A stretch of DNA of 64,000 nucleotides, from the NCBI RefSeq assembly GCF_001642085.1, contig NZ_CP014699.1, positions 1,612,001 to 1,676,000 of the forward strand, in the 5' to 3' direction. Source of the DNA: Streptococcus pantholopis (lineage in GTDB: Bacteria; Bacillota; Bacilli; Lactobacillales; Streptococcaceae). Below are positions 30,576 to 40,288 of the stretch, one piece after another; within the stretch, counting starts at the first letter, position 1; every line of letters starts with the position of its first letter. The notes under the pieces are model-generated. The model saw only the letters and a program-made list of their open reading frames with translations, searched no databases and was not told where the DNA came from. The position numbers were made by a program, and so were the translations under genes.

Positions 30576-32225
30576 TTATTTGGTATCTTTGTAGGCATAA
30601 GTGAAATCAACACTTAAACCAGTCGAATTGCGCACAAGCCCTTTAATATCAGGGTTTTGCAGAGCTTCTGTTCGGCGGAAGTAAATAGGATTGTAGAGCG
30701 CATTGTCATAAAGAGCCTTTTCAGCAGCCTTATAATCCGCAGCTGCTGCATCAGGATCCAATGCATCTGTCGTGATAGCCTTATTATAGGCTTCATCATA
30801 TTCAGCGTTTGAGAATTTACCGTAGTTATAAGGGGCATCTGTCGTAAACAAACCATAGAATGTAGAGCCTTCTGGATAATCTCCGCCCCAGAGGACTAAA
30901 GCCACCTCAAAGTTTTGTTTTTTAGTATCTTCCAGGCGCTGTTTGAAGGTGACAAATTTTTCTTCGACAGTCAGTCCCGGAAGGGCTTCTTCCCAAGTCT
31001 GTTTGATATAGTCAGCCGCTGCCTTAGCTACAGGATTGTCTGAATCAGCGGTAAGTGTCAGCGTCAAGGAATCTTGGCCGACTTCTGCCATGCCTTCCTC
31101 AAAAAGCTTAGCCGCTTCGTCAGCGTCATACTTATAACCAGGTGCTACATATTTTGCTAAATCAGTGCCGTCAGTTAATTTAGCAAGACCAGTCGGCACA
31201 AAGGCTGTAGCTGCTGAAGAACCGGTATCAGTTGCGGCTTCAACGATCCCTTCACGGTCGGTCGCCAAATTAAGCGCTTGGCGCACCTTAGTATTAGTCA
31301 GCGCCGGAATTGAACCGGTCTGATTATAAACCATATAAGAAGTCACAGCTTCCGGAACATCTACAACATCTTTATTGTTTTTATTAGCATTGTAAATAGC
31401 TGATGTGTTCGAAATGTTGGCTAAATCGAGTTCCCCATTCTTATACATTTGGACAGCTGTATCTGGTTTTTTGATGGTCTGAACATTGATTTTTTCTGTT
31501 TTAACATTATCTGCATCCCAGTATTCTTCGTTTTTAACAAGAGTGAAGCTGCCGCTTGTACCATTCCAGTCTTCAACTGTATACGGGCCTGAGTAGAGCG
31601 AGTCTTTTGATGTTGTCGCGTAATCATCGCCGGCTTTCTCAACAAAATCTTTATTTTGCGGCATAAAGTTAACAAAAGACAGGTAGTAAATAAATTGCGG
31701 TGCAGGCTCTGTCAGAGTGAAAATAACTTTATTGCCGTCTGCTTTGACTCCCAGATCGTCAAAATTTGTATTTTTCCCTGAATTAATATCACCGGCATTA
31801 AGAAGGTGGGCTTCTACTGCTAAATAAGCATATTCTGAAGCTGTCGCCGGAGCAACGATCCGCTGCCATGAATAAACGAAATCTTCAGCTGTCAAGTCGC
31901 TCCCGTCAGACCATTTCAGGTCATCGCGCAATGTCGCTGTATAAGTCAGGCCGTCTTCAGAAACATCAACTTTTTTCGCTAAATCAGGAACTGCTTCTCC
32001 GTCTTCATTGATACGCAGCAAGTTTCCCCCAGAATTACCGATAGCAATTGAAGAGTAAGTGTCTGTTACTTTTGAAATGTCCAAAGTGGAGATTTCAGTC
32101 GGCGTGTACCAATTAATTTCAGTACTCGACTGGGTGCTGTTGCCGCAGGCTGTTAAGACAGCTGCAGAGACAAGAGTAGCCGCACCAAGACTGATGCGCT
32201 TCCATAAGCGATTGTTTAAGGCCAT
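30576..32225 (-). CDS. oppA: Oligopeptide-binding lipoprotein OppA
   Basis: A 549-residue peptide-binding protein with a lipoprotein signal: basic start, hydrophobic core, lipobox LTAC with Cys 27. The mature part is a cluster C substrate-binding protein (SBP_bac_5): INWYTPTEISTLDISKVTD, then RQALNLATDREGIV and the C-terminal YYRRTEALQNP-like region (here IYFRRTEALQNPD). It captures oligopeptides for the OppBCDF channel and in streptococci also helps peptide-pheromone sensing. It has its own promoter and is followed by hairpins. Confidence 0.95.
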   Translation of the reverse strand: MALNNRLWKRISLGAATLVSAAVLTACGNSTQSSTEINWYTPTEISTLDISKVTDTYSSIAIGNSGGNLLRINEDGEAVPDLAKKVDVSEDGLTYTATLRDDLKWSDGSDLTAEDFVYSWQRIVAPATASEYAYLAVEAHLLNAGDINSGKNTNFDDLGVKADGNKVIFTLTEPAPQFIYYLSFVNFMPQNKDFVEKAGDDYATTSKDSLYSGPYTVEDWNGTSGSFTLVKNEEYWDADNVKTEKINVQTIKKPDTAVQMYKNGELDLANISNTSAIYNANKNNKDVVDVPEAVTSYMVYNQTGSIPALTNTKVRQALNLATDREGIVEAATDTGSSAATAFVPTGLAKLTDGTDLAKYVAPGYKYDADEAAKLFEEGMAEVGQDSLTLTLTADSDNPVAKAAADYIKQTWEEALPGLTVEEKFVTFKQRLEDTKKQNFEVALVLWGGDYPEGSTFYGLFTTDAPYNYGKFSNAEYDEAYNKAITTDALDPDAAAADYKAAEKALYDNALYNPIYFRRTEALQNPDIKGLVRNSTGLSVDFTYAYKDTK

Positions 32226-32266
32226 AGCAAGCCCTCCTATAATTTTCTTTTCATTTTTGTAGTACT

Positions 32267-32272
32267 ATTATA
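32267..32272 (-). promoter_or_regulatory. oppA promoter -10
   Basis: TATAAT on the minus strand, with TTTGAT 16 bp upstream as the likely -35. AGGAGGG lies just before the oppA ATG. Confidence 0.6.
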
Positions 32273-32331
32273 TCATAAAATTTCCTTAATCAAAGTATTT
32301 TATGATGGAAAATATGACCATGATTTTATGG

Positions 32332-32337
32332 TATAAT
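32332..32337 (+). promoter_or_regulatory. Extended -10 promoter of the carboxypeptidase gene
   Basis: TGGTATAAT (TGn plus TATAAT) lies 30 bases before the ATG at 32368; no good -35 is seen. Confidence 0.55.
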
Positions 32338-32367
32338 AAATCAAGAAAACTTCTGAAAGGGCATGAG

Positions 32368-33597
32368 ATGAAAAAAATACTCGGTATTATTTTTATTCTG
32401 TTAATTTTTTGGGGAGGGACTGCAAAGGCCGATGATTTCGAAGCTGCGGCTGAGCATGCCTTGGCTGTCGAAGTTTCGACAGGAAAAATCCTTTACGAAA
32501 AGGATGCGACTACGCCTGATGGTATCGCCTCAATAACTAAGATTTTAACCGTTTATTTAGTTTATAAAGAAATTGATCAGGGACACCTCAGCTGGGACAG
32601 CAAAGTGGCTATTTCCGATTATGCCTATCATTTAACAGCCAACTCCGATGTCAGCAATGTTCCTATGGAAGACAGAGAGTACACAGTCGATCAGTTGGTT
32701 AATGCTACTTTAATCGCCAGTGCTAATAGTGCGGCTATAGCTTTGGCTGAGCATATTGCCGGTTCAGAGGCTGCTTTTGTTGATATGATGCAGGCTCAGC
32801 TCCAAGACTGGGGAATCAGTGACGCCAGTTTGGTCAATGCCTCCGGACTCAATAATACCTACCTAGGAGAGAATATTTACCCCGAATCAGAGCCAGATGC
32901 TGAAAACCAAATGAGTGCTTTGGATGTGGCCATTATTGCCCGTCATCTAATCACAGAATATCCCGATGTCCTCAAAATCACCCAGCAAACAAGTGCAGCA
33001 TTTGCAGGGACAACCATAAACACTTACAACTACATGCTGGCGGACATGCCTTATGCGCGCGAAGGGGTCGACGGTCTGAAAACAGGGACAACTGAATTAG
33101 CCGGAGCCTGTTTTGTGGCAACATCTAACGAAAATGGGATGCGCGTTATTGCTGTTGTTATGAATGCTGAAGGCGGGGAAGAAAACGACTATGCCCGTTT
33201 CGAAGTGACAAACTCTATTTTGGATTATGTACAAAACCAATTTGAACTGGTTACTCTTCTTTCTGCGGGAGACAGTTATAACAGCAGTACAGGCTCTGTA
33301 CTCGATGGTAAGAAAAAGATAGTAGAAGCTGTTGCCAAGTCAGATTTAAAGGTTGTCCAAAAGAAGTCTGATAATCAGTCTGATAAAATTATTGCTAATA
33401 CCCAAACCGTTACAGCTCCAGTCACTAAAGGCCAGACTGTCGGAACCGCTGTTTATGCCGATAATGATTTAATAGGCAGCGGCTATCTTGAGGCCGTCCC
33501 CCGTGTTGAACTGGTTGCTCAGAGTGAAGTTGAGCGCAGTTTCTTCTTAAAAGTCTGGTGGAACCACTTTGTAAACTATGTTAATGACTATTTATAA
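32368..33597 (+). CDS. dacA: D-alanyl-D-alanine carboxypeptidase (low-molecular-mass PBP)
   Basis: A 409-residue DacA/PBP3-type enzyme that trims the terminal D-Ala of peptidoglycan stem peptides outside the membrane. It has a signal peptide (residues 1-22), the SxxK motif S55-I-T-K58, SAN in IASANSAA, and KTG in GLKTGTTE. A C-terminal beta domain and an amphipathic anchor (FLKVWWNHFVNYVNDYL) hold it to the membrane. The ATG at 32368 follows GAAAGGG; the longer reading from 32302 is on the promoter. It is divergent from oppA. Confidence 0.93.
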   Translation: MKKILGIIFILLIFWGGTAKADDFEAAAEHALAVEVSTGKILYEKDATTPDGIASITKILTVYLVYKEIDQGHLSWDSKVAISDYAYHLTANSDVSNVPMEDREYTVDQLVNATLIASANSAAIALAEHIAGSEAAFVDMMQAQLQDWGISDASLVNASGLNNTYLGENIYPESEPDAENQMSALDVAIIARHLITEYPDVLKITQQTSAAFAGTTINTYNYMLADMPYAREGVDGLKTGTTELAGACFVATSNENGMRVIAVVMNAEGGEENDYARFEVTNSILDYVQNQFELVTLLSAGDSYNSSTGSVLDGKKKIVEAVAKSDLKVVQKKSDNQSDKIIANTQTVTAPVTKGQTVGTAVYADNDLIGSGYLEAVPRVELVAQSEVERSFFLKVWWNHFVNYVNDYL

Positions 33598-33604
33598 TCC
33601 ATCA

Positions 33605-33664
33605 CTAAAAAGAGCGGGAGAATTCGTGTGTTAAAAAACACGAATTCTCCCGCTCTTTTTTTCT
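33605..33664. terminator. Strong bidirectional terminator
   Basis: A near-perfect 24-bp stem (33607-33632 with 33637-33660) flanked by A and T runs, between the convergent dacA and lipoprotein genes. The remaining gap to 33821 holds nothing else recognised. Confidence 0.9.
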
Positions 33665-33821
33665 CAAAGTCTGACCTTACCTGTCCGCTGCTAGTAGATA
33701 TATGATTAAGCGACAGCAGTGACTGAGGCCAAGAATTTTTGCTTTTCCACGAGACAGGACAAAAGTTCTGCTTCCTTTGTCCGTTCAAATCTGCAGAAAC
33801 TGCTATGAACAGTGCCTATCA

Positions 33822-34595
33822 TCAAATATTGTCAGTTGACGGTGCATCAAAAACAGAGTCTTTGACCTTATTCCAATCTGAATAAGTTCCGCCAATATCC
33901 ATGCTCAGACTGCCTTTAGCACCCTTATAATTCAAATCCATGTCAAATTCTTCCAGGTAAAATGTTTTTTTGTCAAATCGGATTTCGAAATCTTTTTCCA
34001 CTTCCGTTTGCTCTACACCTGTCAAACTCAGATTTAATTCATCACTGAAAAGAGAAATCAAGTCAATATTCTGACTGCGCAGACTCAGAACATAGGCATC
34101 ATCCTCTTCTTCAATCGTCAAATCGTCTGACATTTTATAGACAATATCTAAGAATGAAAAATAGTCAGGATCCAAATCAATCGTTTCCCATTCGCCATTT
34201 CGCCACTGACCGTTCTTATCCGTCCGCTGATAATAGGTAAAGCGGTTATTATCGGTTTGAATGGCAATTACTTCATCATATGAAGTCTGACTGCCAGACG
34301 TTTCTTCAATCTGTGAACTTACCTTGGTTAATTCACCATTATCATACTGCGCCTGTGCCAGAAAATCCTGATGGGTGTTCCCGGAGCTCGATTTGATATC
34401 CAGCTGCATATCAACTGCTACCGAAGTCACCTTATTACTTGCTCTCTTGGCTTTTTTCAATAGCTGATCGACTGTCAGCTCCTGCTGGGAACTGGATTCT
34501 TTAGTTTGTTTTGTCTGTCTATTGCTTGTCCCGCAGGCTGTTAAGCAAATCAGCGCAAGCAAACAGATAAAACCATAGTAAAGTTTTCTTTTCAT
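33822..34595 (-). CDS. Putative lipoprotein
   Basis: A 257-residue exported protein with a lipobox LTAC (Cys 21) and a Ser/Thr/Gln/Lys-rich linker (residues 22-40). The rest is predicted beta-rich (VTSVAVDMQLDIKSSSGN, FDKKTFYLEEFDMDLNYKG), recalling the LolA/LppX-like fold of DUF6612-type lipoproteins. That family idea is from general resemblance only. It lies just downstream of the suf operon in the same direction, separated by a hairpin. Function unknown. Confidence 0.75.
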   Translation of the reverse strand: MKRKLYYGFICLLALICLTACGTSNRQTKQTKESSSQQELTVDQLLKKAKRASNKVTSVAVDMQLDIKSSSGNTHQDFLAQAQYDNGELTKVSSQIEETSGSQTSYDEVIAIQTDNNRFTYYQRTDKNGQWRNGEWETIDLDPDYFSFLDIVYKMSDDLTIEEEDDAYVLSLRSQNIDLISLFSDELNLSLTGVEQTEVEKDFEIRFDKKTFYLEEFDMDLNYKGAKGSLSMDIGGTYSDWNKVKDSVFDAPSTDNI

Positions 34596-34685
34596 AAATT
34601 GACCTCCTAACAGGCCTTATTATATCATTTTTTTGAAAGCTTTTTCACAAATCCTTAAAACTGTTAAAAAACTGTAATAATCAAA

Positions 34686-34730
34686 ACAAGGTCAGGAAAT
34701 CCCCATAGTGAGTATTTCCTGACCCTTTTT
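34686..34730 (-). terminator. Terminator of the suf operon
   Basis: GGTCAGGAAAT (34690-34700) pairs perfectly with ATTTCCTGACC (34714-34724), with T-rich tails on both strands. Confidence 0.7.
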
Positions 34731-34744
34731 GCTATTTTAAACAG

Positions 34745-36163
34745 TCAGCCGACAGAGCCTTCCATCTCATAGCTGATTAAACGGTTCAGTTCCACGGCAT
34801 ATTCCATAGGCAGCTCTTTGGTAAAGGGCTCAACAAAGCCCATAACAATCATTTCGGTCGCTTCACTTTCAGTCAGTCCGCGGCTCATCAGATAGTAAAG
34901 CTGCTCTTCAGAAATTTTTGAGACCTTAGCTTCATGCTCAAGAGCAACCTGCGAATTATGGATTTCATTAAAGGGAATCGTATCAGATGCTGAAATATCA
35001 TCCATAATAATAGTATCGCATTCAATATGGCTGACAGACTTTTTCGAGTTTCGGCCAAAAGTAACCTGCCCGCGGTAATCTACTTTCCCGCCGCCTTTTG
35101 CGATAGATTTGGACACAATCGATGAGGAGGTGTGCGGAGCATTGTGAATCATCTTAGCTCCGGTATCCTGATGCTGTCCGCTGTTAGCAAAAGCGATGGA
35201 AAGCATGGTTCCGCGCGCGCCTTCCCCGTCTAAAATAACCGCCGGATACTTCATTGTGGTTTTAGCGCCCAAGTTGCCGTCAATCCATTCCACAGTAGCA
35301 TCTCTAGCTGCCTTTGCCCGTTTTGTTACCAGATTATAGACATTATCAGACCAGTTTTGAATGGTCGTATAGCGCATATAACTGCCTTCAAGGGCAAAAA
35401 TTTCAACAACAGCTGCATGGAGACTGTTGGTAGAGTAAGTCGGAGCTGTACAGCCTTCCACATAATGGACACTGGCTCCTTCATCAACAATAATTAAGGT
35501 GCGCTCAAACTGGCCTGTATTTTGATTATTGATTCGAAAATAGGTCTGCAAAGGAATCTCCAGCTCAACGCCTTTGGGAACATAAATAAAAGTTCCTCCC
35601 GACCAAACGGCTGAATTCAGCGCAGCTAATTTATTATCTGTAGGAGGTACTAACTTTGCGAAATACTGTTTAAAAAGGTCAGGATACTCTTTTAGGGCAG
35701 AATCGGTATCTGTAAATACAATCCCAAGTTTATCATATTCATCTTTCATATTATGGTAAACCACTTCTGATTCATATTGAGCCGAAGCTCCAGCAAGATA
35801 AGCACGTTCTGCTTGAGGGATACCGATCCGCTCAAAGGTTTCTTTGATTTTATCAGGTACCTCTTCCCATGTTCTGGCCGGTTTATCAGAAGGTTTTTGA
35901 TAATAAATCAAATCATCAAAATCGATAGCCGACAAATCCGGTCCCCAGTCCTGCATCGGCATCTTATTGAAAATTTCTAAGGCCTTGAGGCGAAAATCCA
36001 GCATCCATTCCGGCTCTTCTTTTGCAGCAGACAGCTCACGTATAACCTGCTCATTCAGTCCTTTCCCAGTTGAATAGATCGGATCAACATCATCATGAAA
36101 ACCAAATTTATATTCTCCCAAATCAATTGGCTTAGGCTCAACTTTTTCGTTTATTTCTGCCAT
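34745..36163 (-). CDS. sufB: Fe-S cluster assembly scaffold SufB
   Basis: SufB with SufC and SufD builds iron-sulfur clusters. The 472-residue beta-helix protein shows the family's [21 protein letters not shown] segment (with a conserved Cys), [16 protein letters not shown], and the C-terminal [18 protein letters not shown] motif shared with SufD. It is the last gene of sufCDSUB. Confidence 0.96.
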   Translation of the reverse strand: MAEINEKVEPKPIDLGEYKFGFHDDVDPIYSTGKGLNEQVIRELSAAKEEPEWMLDFRLKALEIFNKMPMQDWGPDLSAIDFDDLIYYQKPSDKPARTWEEVPDKIKETFERIGIPQAERAYLAGASAQYESEVVYHNMKDEYDKLGIVFTDTDSALKEYPDLFKQYFAKLVPPTDNKLAALNSAVWSGGTFIYVPKGVELEIPLQTYFRINNQNTGQFERTLIIVDEGASVHYVEGCTAPTYSTNSLHAAVVEIFALEGSYMRYTTIQNWSDNVYNLVTKRAKAARDATVEWIDGNLGAKTTMKYPAVILDGEGARGTMLSIAFANSGQHQDTGAKMIHNAPHTSSSIVSKSIAKGGGKVDYRGQVTFGRNSKKSVSHIECDTIIMDDISASDTIPFNEIHNSQVALEHEAKVSKISEEQLYYLMSRGLTESEATEMIVMGFVEPFTKELPMEYAVELNRLISYEMEGSVG

Positions 36164-36215
36164 TATATCCCTTCCACATTTTATATTTTACGTTTGATTG
36201 ACAGGATAATCATTT

Positions 36216-36656
36216 TTACCCATTTGTTTCGTTTGCTTCTATCGCTTTTTTGACAGCATTCCAAGCCAGAGTAGCACATTTGATACGCTGAGGAAATTTA
36301 GAGACCCCAGCCAAAAATTCAGCATCGCCCAGTCTTTTCTGAGCACTGTCTTTTTCTCCCTGCATCATTTTTGAAAAAATATCAGCCAGCTCCAAGGCTT
36401 CTGAGCTGGTTTTTCCTATCACAGCATCAGTCATCATACTGGCTGACGCTGTTGAAATGGTACAGCCGTCTCCGGCAAATGCAATATCAGAAATACGATC
36501 CCCATCAAATTGAACCGATAGTGAAATCACATCACCGCAGGTCGGGTTATTAAGCTGAATATGCTTTGCATCCTCTAAAACACCGCGATGATGAGGAGCT
36601 TTAGAGTGATCAGCCACCACGGCCATATAAAGACTGTCTAATCTAGAAAGTGCCAT
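36216..36656 (-). CDS. sufU: Fe-S cluster assembly / sulfur-transfer protein SufU
   Basis: SufU is a zinc protein that accepts sulfur from SufS in Firmicutes. The 146-residue protein keeps Cys in NPTCGD, GDGCTIS and KCATLAW, plus the SufU insert near the middle. The ATG at 36656 (MALSRLDSLY) has AAAGGAG upstream and overlaps the sufS end by 14 bases; the alternative at 36689 would place 11 extra residues inside sufS. Confidence 0.94.
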   Translation of the reverse strand: MALSRLDSLYMAVVADHSKAPHHRGVLEDAKHIQLNNPTCGDVISLSVQFDGDRISDIAFAGDGCTISTASASMMTDAVIGKTSSEALELADIFSKMMQGEKDSAQKRLGDAEFLAGVSKFPQRIKCATLAWNAVKKAIEANETNG

Positions 36657-37869
36657 GAAAGAACTCCTTTGTTTTAAGAATAGCAGCAATCAGCCTGTCA
36701 CAGTCTGCTTTTGTATTATATAAATAAAGGCTGGCACGTACAGCAGAATGAATCCCTAAATATTGGAGAAGAGGCTGTGCACAGTGATGGCCGGCACGAA
36801 CTGCAACCCCCTCGTAATCCAGCGCTGTCGCAACATCATGCGGATGCAGCCCAGAAAGATTAAATGACAGAACCCCTGTATGTCTTGCAGCATCCTGAGG
36901 CCCGTACAGCTCCAGACCCTCAATAGTCTGCAGTTGCGGCAGCAAATAAGCCACTAAAGTTTCCTCATAGGCCTGTACCTTGTCCATACCCAGCCCTTCT
37001 AAATAATCTACAGCAGCAGCAAGAGCAATAGCACCGGCAATATTTGGTGTCCCTGCTTCAAATTTCCAAGGCAACTCCTTCCAACTGGCCGTCTGTTCAT
37101 AAACAAAATCAATCATCTCACCGCCAAATTCCATGGGCGGCATTTCTTTCAGAACAGCCTCTTTCCCATACAGAACACCTATGCCTGTCGGACCAAGCAT
37201 TTTATGTCCAGAAAAAGCAAAAAAGTCACAGTCCAATTCCTGAACATCAATAGGGATATGCGGAGCAGACTGGGCACCATCAACAGCCAAATAAGCTCCA
37301 TGCCGGTGAGCCAAACGCGCAATATCTTTAATAGGATTGATACAGCCCAAAACATTTGAAGCGTGAGCAATACTGATAAACTTCGTTCTGGCATTAATCA
37401 GCTGACTCAGTTGCTCTAAATCAAGTTCATTATCTTTTAAATAGACATACTTAAGAGCCGCTCCGCTTTTGCGGCAGGCTTCCTGCCAAGGAATAAGATT
37501 AGAATGATGTTCCATGACAGAGATAAGAACCTCATCTTCGGGCTGCAAAATTTCCTGTGCGAACCGAGCCACCCAGTTTAAACCAGTTGTTGTCCCTCGG
37601 GTAAAAAGAATTTCTTTGACAGATGAGGCATTAATAAAGGTCCGCAGCTTTTCCCGGCTGGCCTCATAACGGGCTGTCGCCCTTTCTGCCAAAGTATGAA
37701 CTCCGCGGTGAACATTAGCATTATCGCGCTGGTAATATTGCTCTAAAGCTGTTAAAACTGACTGCGGTTTTTGGGTTGTCGCAGCATTGTCAAGATAAAC
37801 CAAGGGTTCATCATTGACTGTCTGATTCAAAATAGCAAAATCTTCTCGAATAGTCTTAGCATCAAACAT
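36643..37869 (-). CDS. sufS: Cysteine desulfurase SufS
   Basis: This PLP enzyme removes sulfur from cysteine for Fe-S clusters. The 408-residue class II desulfurase has the PLP Lys in FAFSGHKMLGPTG (about residue 225), AVDGAQSAPH as cofactor Asp/Gln site, and the reactive Cys in RAGHHCAQPL (about 363). ATG 37869 is used (GGAGGGG just upstream); an in-frame TTG directly before it is an alternative. It lies between sufD and sufU. Confidence 0.95.
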   Translation of the reverse strand: MFDAKTIREDFAILNQTVNDEPLVYLDNAATTQKPQSVLTALEQYYQRDNANVHRGVHTLAERATARYEASREKLRTFINASSVKEILFTRGTTTGLNWVARFAQEILQPEDEVLISVMEHHSNLIPWQEACRKSGAALKYVYLKDNELDLEQLSQLINARTKFISIAHASNVLGCINPIKDIARLAHRHGAYLAVDGAQSAPHIPIDVQELDCDFFAFSGHKMLGPTGIGVLYGKEAVLKEMPPMEFGGEMIDFVYEQTASWKELPWKFEAGTPNIAGAIALAAAVDYLEGLGMDKVQAYEETLVAYLLPQLQTIEGLELYGPQDAARHTGVLSFNLSGLHPHDVATALDYEGVAVRAGHHCAQPLLQYLGIHSAVRASLYLYNTKADCDRLIAAILKTKEFFHGTF

Positions 37870-37956
37870 CAAACCCCTCCTTATCCAAACAGGGACCTTA
37901 ATCTGTCATATTTAAAGCGGACAAGCTTTCCTGCTGCCCTTGAGTTTTTTTTATCC

Positions 37957-39219
37957 TTACCGCTTATCCAATTTAGTATCTAGAACAGCAATCATTTCAT
38001 CACGGACTTCCTTGACAGGAATTTCTGTAATAACTGCCCCCAAAAAACCGCGAATAACCAGACGTTCAGCTGTCTCTTGGTCGAGCCCGCGGCTCATTAA
38101 ATAGTACATATCTTCCGGATCAACTTGCCCGATTGAAGCAGCATGGCCGGCTGTTACCTCATTTTCATCAATCAAAAGAATGGGGTTGGCGTCCGAACGC
38201 GCTTGGTCAGAAAGCATCAAAACTCGGCTTTCCTGCTGTGCATCAGCTCCCTTTGCCCCTTTTATAATATGGCCGATTCCATTGAAGGTCAAGGTCCCGC
38301 GCTCCAGAATAACCCCGTGCTGCAAAATATGGCCGACAGAATTTCGGCCGTAATTGGTCACACGGGTATCGATCCCTTGAACCTGCCGGCCGCTTGAAGC
38401 AGCAACAACCTTAAGGTGAGCCTGACTCCCCTCTCCGACAAGGTCTGAGTCGAAATCAGCGACAACATTCCCCTCATTCATGACACCAAGTGCCCAATCA
38501 ATAACAGCATCGCTGTCATGTCGGCCTCGGCGGCTGATATAGGCTGTCACATGCTCACCCAGGCGGTCAATAGCTGAAAACTTCACCTGACTGCCAGCTA
38601 GTGCAATCACTTCAACGCTGATATTAGCTGATATTTCTTCTTTGCCGTCTCCAATTGATTCAAAACGTTCAAGATAATTCAGTTTGCTGTTGCGGCCGGC
38701 AATAATCAGAATATGTTTATTAAAAGCCACCGGACTGTTACTGTCCTGATAAAAAACACCTTCAACAGCCTGCTCTATTTCAACATTGTCCGGTACATAT
38801 AAAAGAGCCGCACTATTAAAATAAGCCGTGTGATAAGCAGCCAGCTTATCTTCATCATATTTCAGAGCTGTTCCGAAATACTTTTCAATCACTTGCGGAA
38901 TCTCAGCAAGAGCCGAATGAAAATCAGTAAAAACAACTCCTTGTTCAAGCAGATCAGCCGGCAGCTGTTCCAAGACAGTCTGTGTCCCAACCTGAACCAG
39001 TTTAGGGTTCTGACCAAGTGCTGTGAAATCCGGAACTGCTCCCGAGTATTCGCTTTCAGCAATTGTGCCGTCTCCTAAATGCCAACGGTGAAATTTAACA
39101 CGTTCAATCTTTGGCAGTTCCAGTTGATCAATCTTTGCTAAGGCAGCTAAGCGGCGTTCCTGCAGCCAGACTGGCTCAGCCTTAGCTTGTGAGAAGTTTA
39201 AAATGGATTCTTTTGTCAC
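37957..39219 (-). CDS. sufD: Fe-S cluster assembly protein SufD
   Basis: A SufB paralogue forming the SufBC2D complex. The 420 residues include the C-terminal [21 protein letters not shown] motif and beta-helix repeats (HILQHGVILERGTLTFNGIGH). Translation seems to begin at GTG (39217-39219), with AAGGAGGG at good spacing and no in-frame ATG nearby. Confidence 0.94.
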   Translation of the reverse strand: MTKESILNFSQAKAEPVWLQERRLAALAKIDQLELPKIERVKFHRWHLGDGTIAESEYSGAVPDFTALGQNPKLVQVGTQTVLEQLPADLLEQGVVFTDFHSALAEIPQVIEKYFGTALKYDEDKLAAYHTAYFNSAALLYVPDNVEIEQAVEGVFYQDSNSPVAFNKHILIIAGRNSKLNYLERFESIGDGKEEISANISVEVIALAGSQVKFSAIDRLGEHVTAYISRRGRHDSDAVIDWALGVMNEGNVVADFDSDLVGEGSQAHLKVVAASSGRQVQGIDTRVTNYGRNSVGHILQHGVILERGTLTFNGIGHIIKGAKGADAQQESRVLMLSDQARSDANPILLIDENEVTAGHAASIGQVDPEDMYYLMSRGLDQETAERLVIRGFLGAVITEIPVKEVRDEMIAVLDTKLDKR

Positions 39220-39258
39220 TTTTCCCTCCTTATGCTGGCAGCAGAAAAGTCAATGACT

Positions 39259-40029
39259 TTATGCTTCTTCTTCATACTTAAGTCCCAGCTCTTCAGCAAT
39301 GTTGGCATAGCCTTCTTTTTCCAGACGAACAGCCAGTTGGGCATCTCCAGAGAGCACAACCCGGCCATCCATCATCACATGAACAACATCCGGCGTAATG
39401 TAATTTAGGAGCCGCTGATAGTGCGTGATAATCATAGCCCCAAAATCATCTCCGCGCATGGCATTGACACCCTTAGAAACGACCTTCAGCGCATCGATAT
39501 CTAAACCTGAATCGATTTCATCCAGAAGAGCAAATTTCGGTTCCAGCATGAGAAGCTGCAAAATCTCATTGCGTTTTTTCTCCCCTCCTGAAAAACCTTC
39601 ATTGAGATAGCGCTCCGCCATCTCTTCCTTCATTCCTAAAAGCTCCATTTTTTCATCAAGTTTAGCAATGAAATCGCGGACACTGATTTTTTCCTCGTCT
39701 GCTTTACCTGCATTCATGCCGGCACGGATAAATTCAGCATTAGTAATCCCAGGAATTTCTGATGGATACTGCATAGCTAAAAAAATACCTCTGCGGGCGC
39801 GTTCGTCCACTTCCAGTTCTAAAAGATTTTCGCCATCAAGAAGAATCTCACCTTCGGTTACTTCATAGCTGGGATTGCCCATAATTGCAGCAGAAAGCGT
39901 TGATTTCCCAGTTCCGTTAGGCCCCATAATCGCAGCAATTTCTCCTGTTTTAAGCGTCAGGTTAACCCCTTTTAAAATTTTTTTATCCTCAATAGAAACA
40001 TGAAGATTTTTTATCTCAAGCACAGACAT
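39259..40029 (-). CDS. sufC: Fe-S assembly ATPase SufC
   Basis: ABC-type ATPase of the SufBCD complex, 256 residues. Walker A GPNGTGKSTLSAAIMG, the signature region GFSGGEKKRNEILQLL, Walker B FALLDEIDSGLD and H-loop ITHYQRLL are clear. It opens the operon, with a TGC-TATAAT promoter about 105 bases upstream. Confidence 0.96.
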   Translation of the reverse strand: MSVLEIKNLHVSIEDKKILKGVNLTLKTGEIAAIMGPNGTGKSTLSAAIMGNPSYEVTEGEILLDGENLLELEVDERARRGIFLAMQYPSEIPGITNAEFIRAGMNAGKADEEKISVRDFIAKLDEKMELLGMKEEMAERYLNEGFSGGEKKRNEILQLLMLEPKFALLDEIDSGLDIDALKVVSKGVNAMRGDDFGAMIITHYQRLLNYITPDVVHVMMDGRVVLSGDAQLAVRLEKEGYANIAEELGLKYEEEA

Positions 40030-40133
40030 GAGTCGACTCCTTTTAATTATTTAATGTCAAAGTGAGCCCTCTAAACGCCCGATTAAAGCAGGTTTTATCG
40101 TTTTGCAACTCACCTTCAGCATAGTTCAGAATC

Positions 40134-40139
40134 ATTATA
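40134..40139 (-). promoter_or_regulatory. suf operon extended -10
   Basis: The minus strand reads TGCTATAAT, an extended -10 element; no clear -35. Confidence 0.5.
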
Positions 40140-40204
40140 GCAAAATTTTAAAGAAGCTGCTATCAGTAAGACTTATCCTTCTTTCCTGAGGTCCTACAAA
40201 GTCT

Positions 40205-40258
40205 TAAAGCACCCTTTAGACTAAAGCCCGGCAGGCTGAACAGTCCAAGAGTGCTTTA
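40205..40258 (-). terminator. Possible rgpG terminator
   Basis: AAAGCAC (40206-40212) pairs with GTGCTTT (40251-40257), with further inner pairing; the T tail is poor. Confidence 0.4.
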
Positions 40259-40288
40259 TCATATATCAGTGCTGATTGAGAGTTTTCT

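Noticed and set aside
33588..33788. 66-residue frame opposite dacA's end
   Set aside because: It crosses the strong terminator and has no supporting ribosome site or family likeness.
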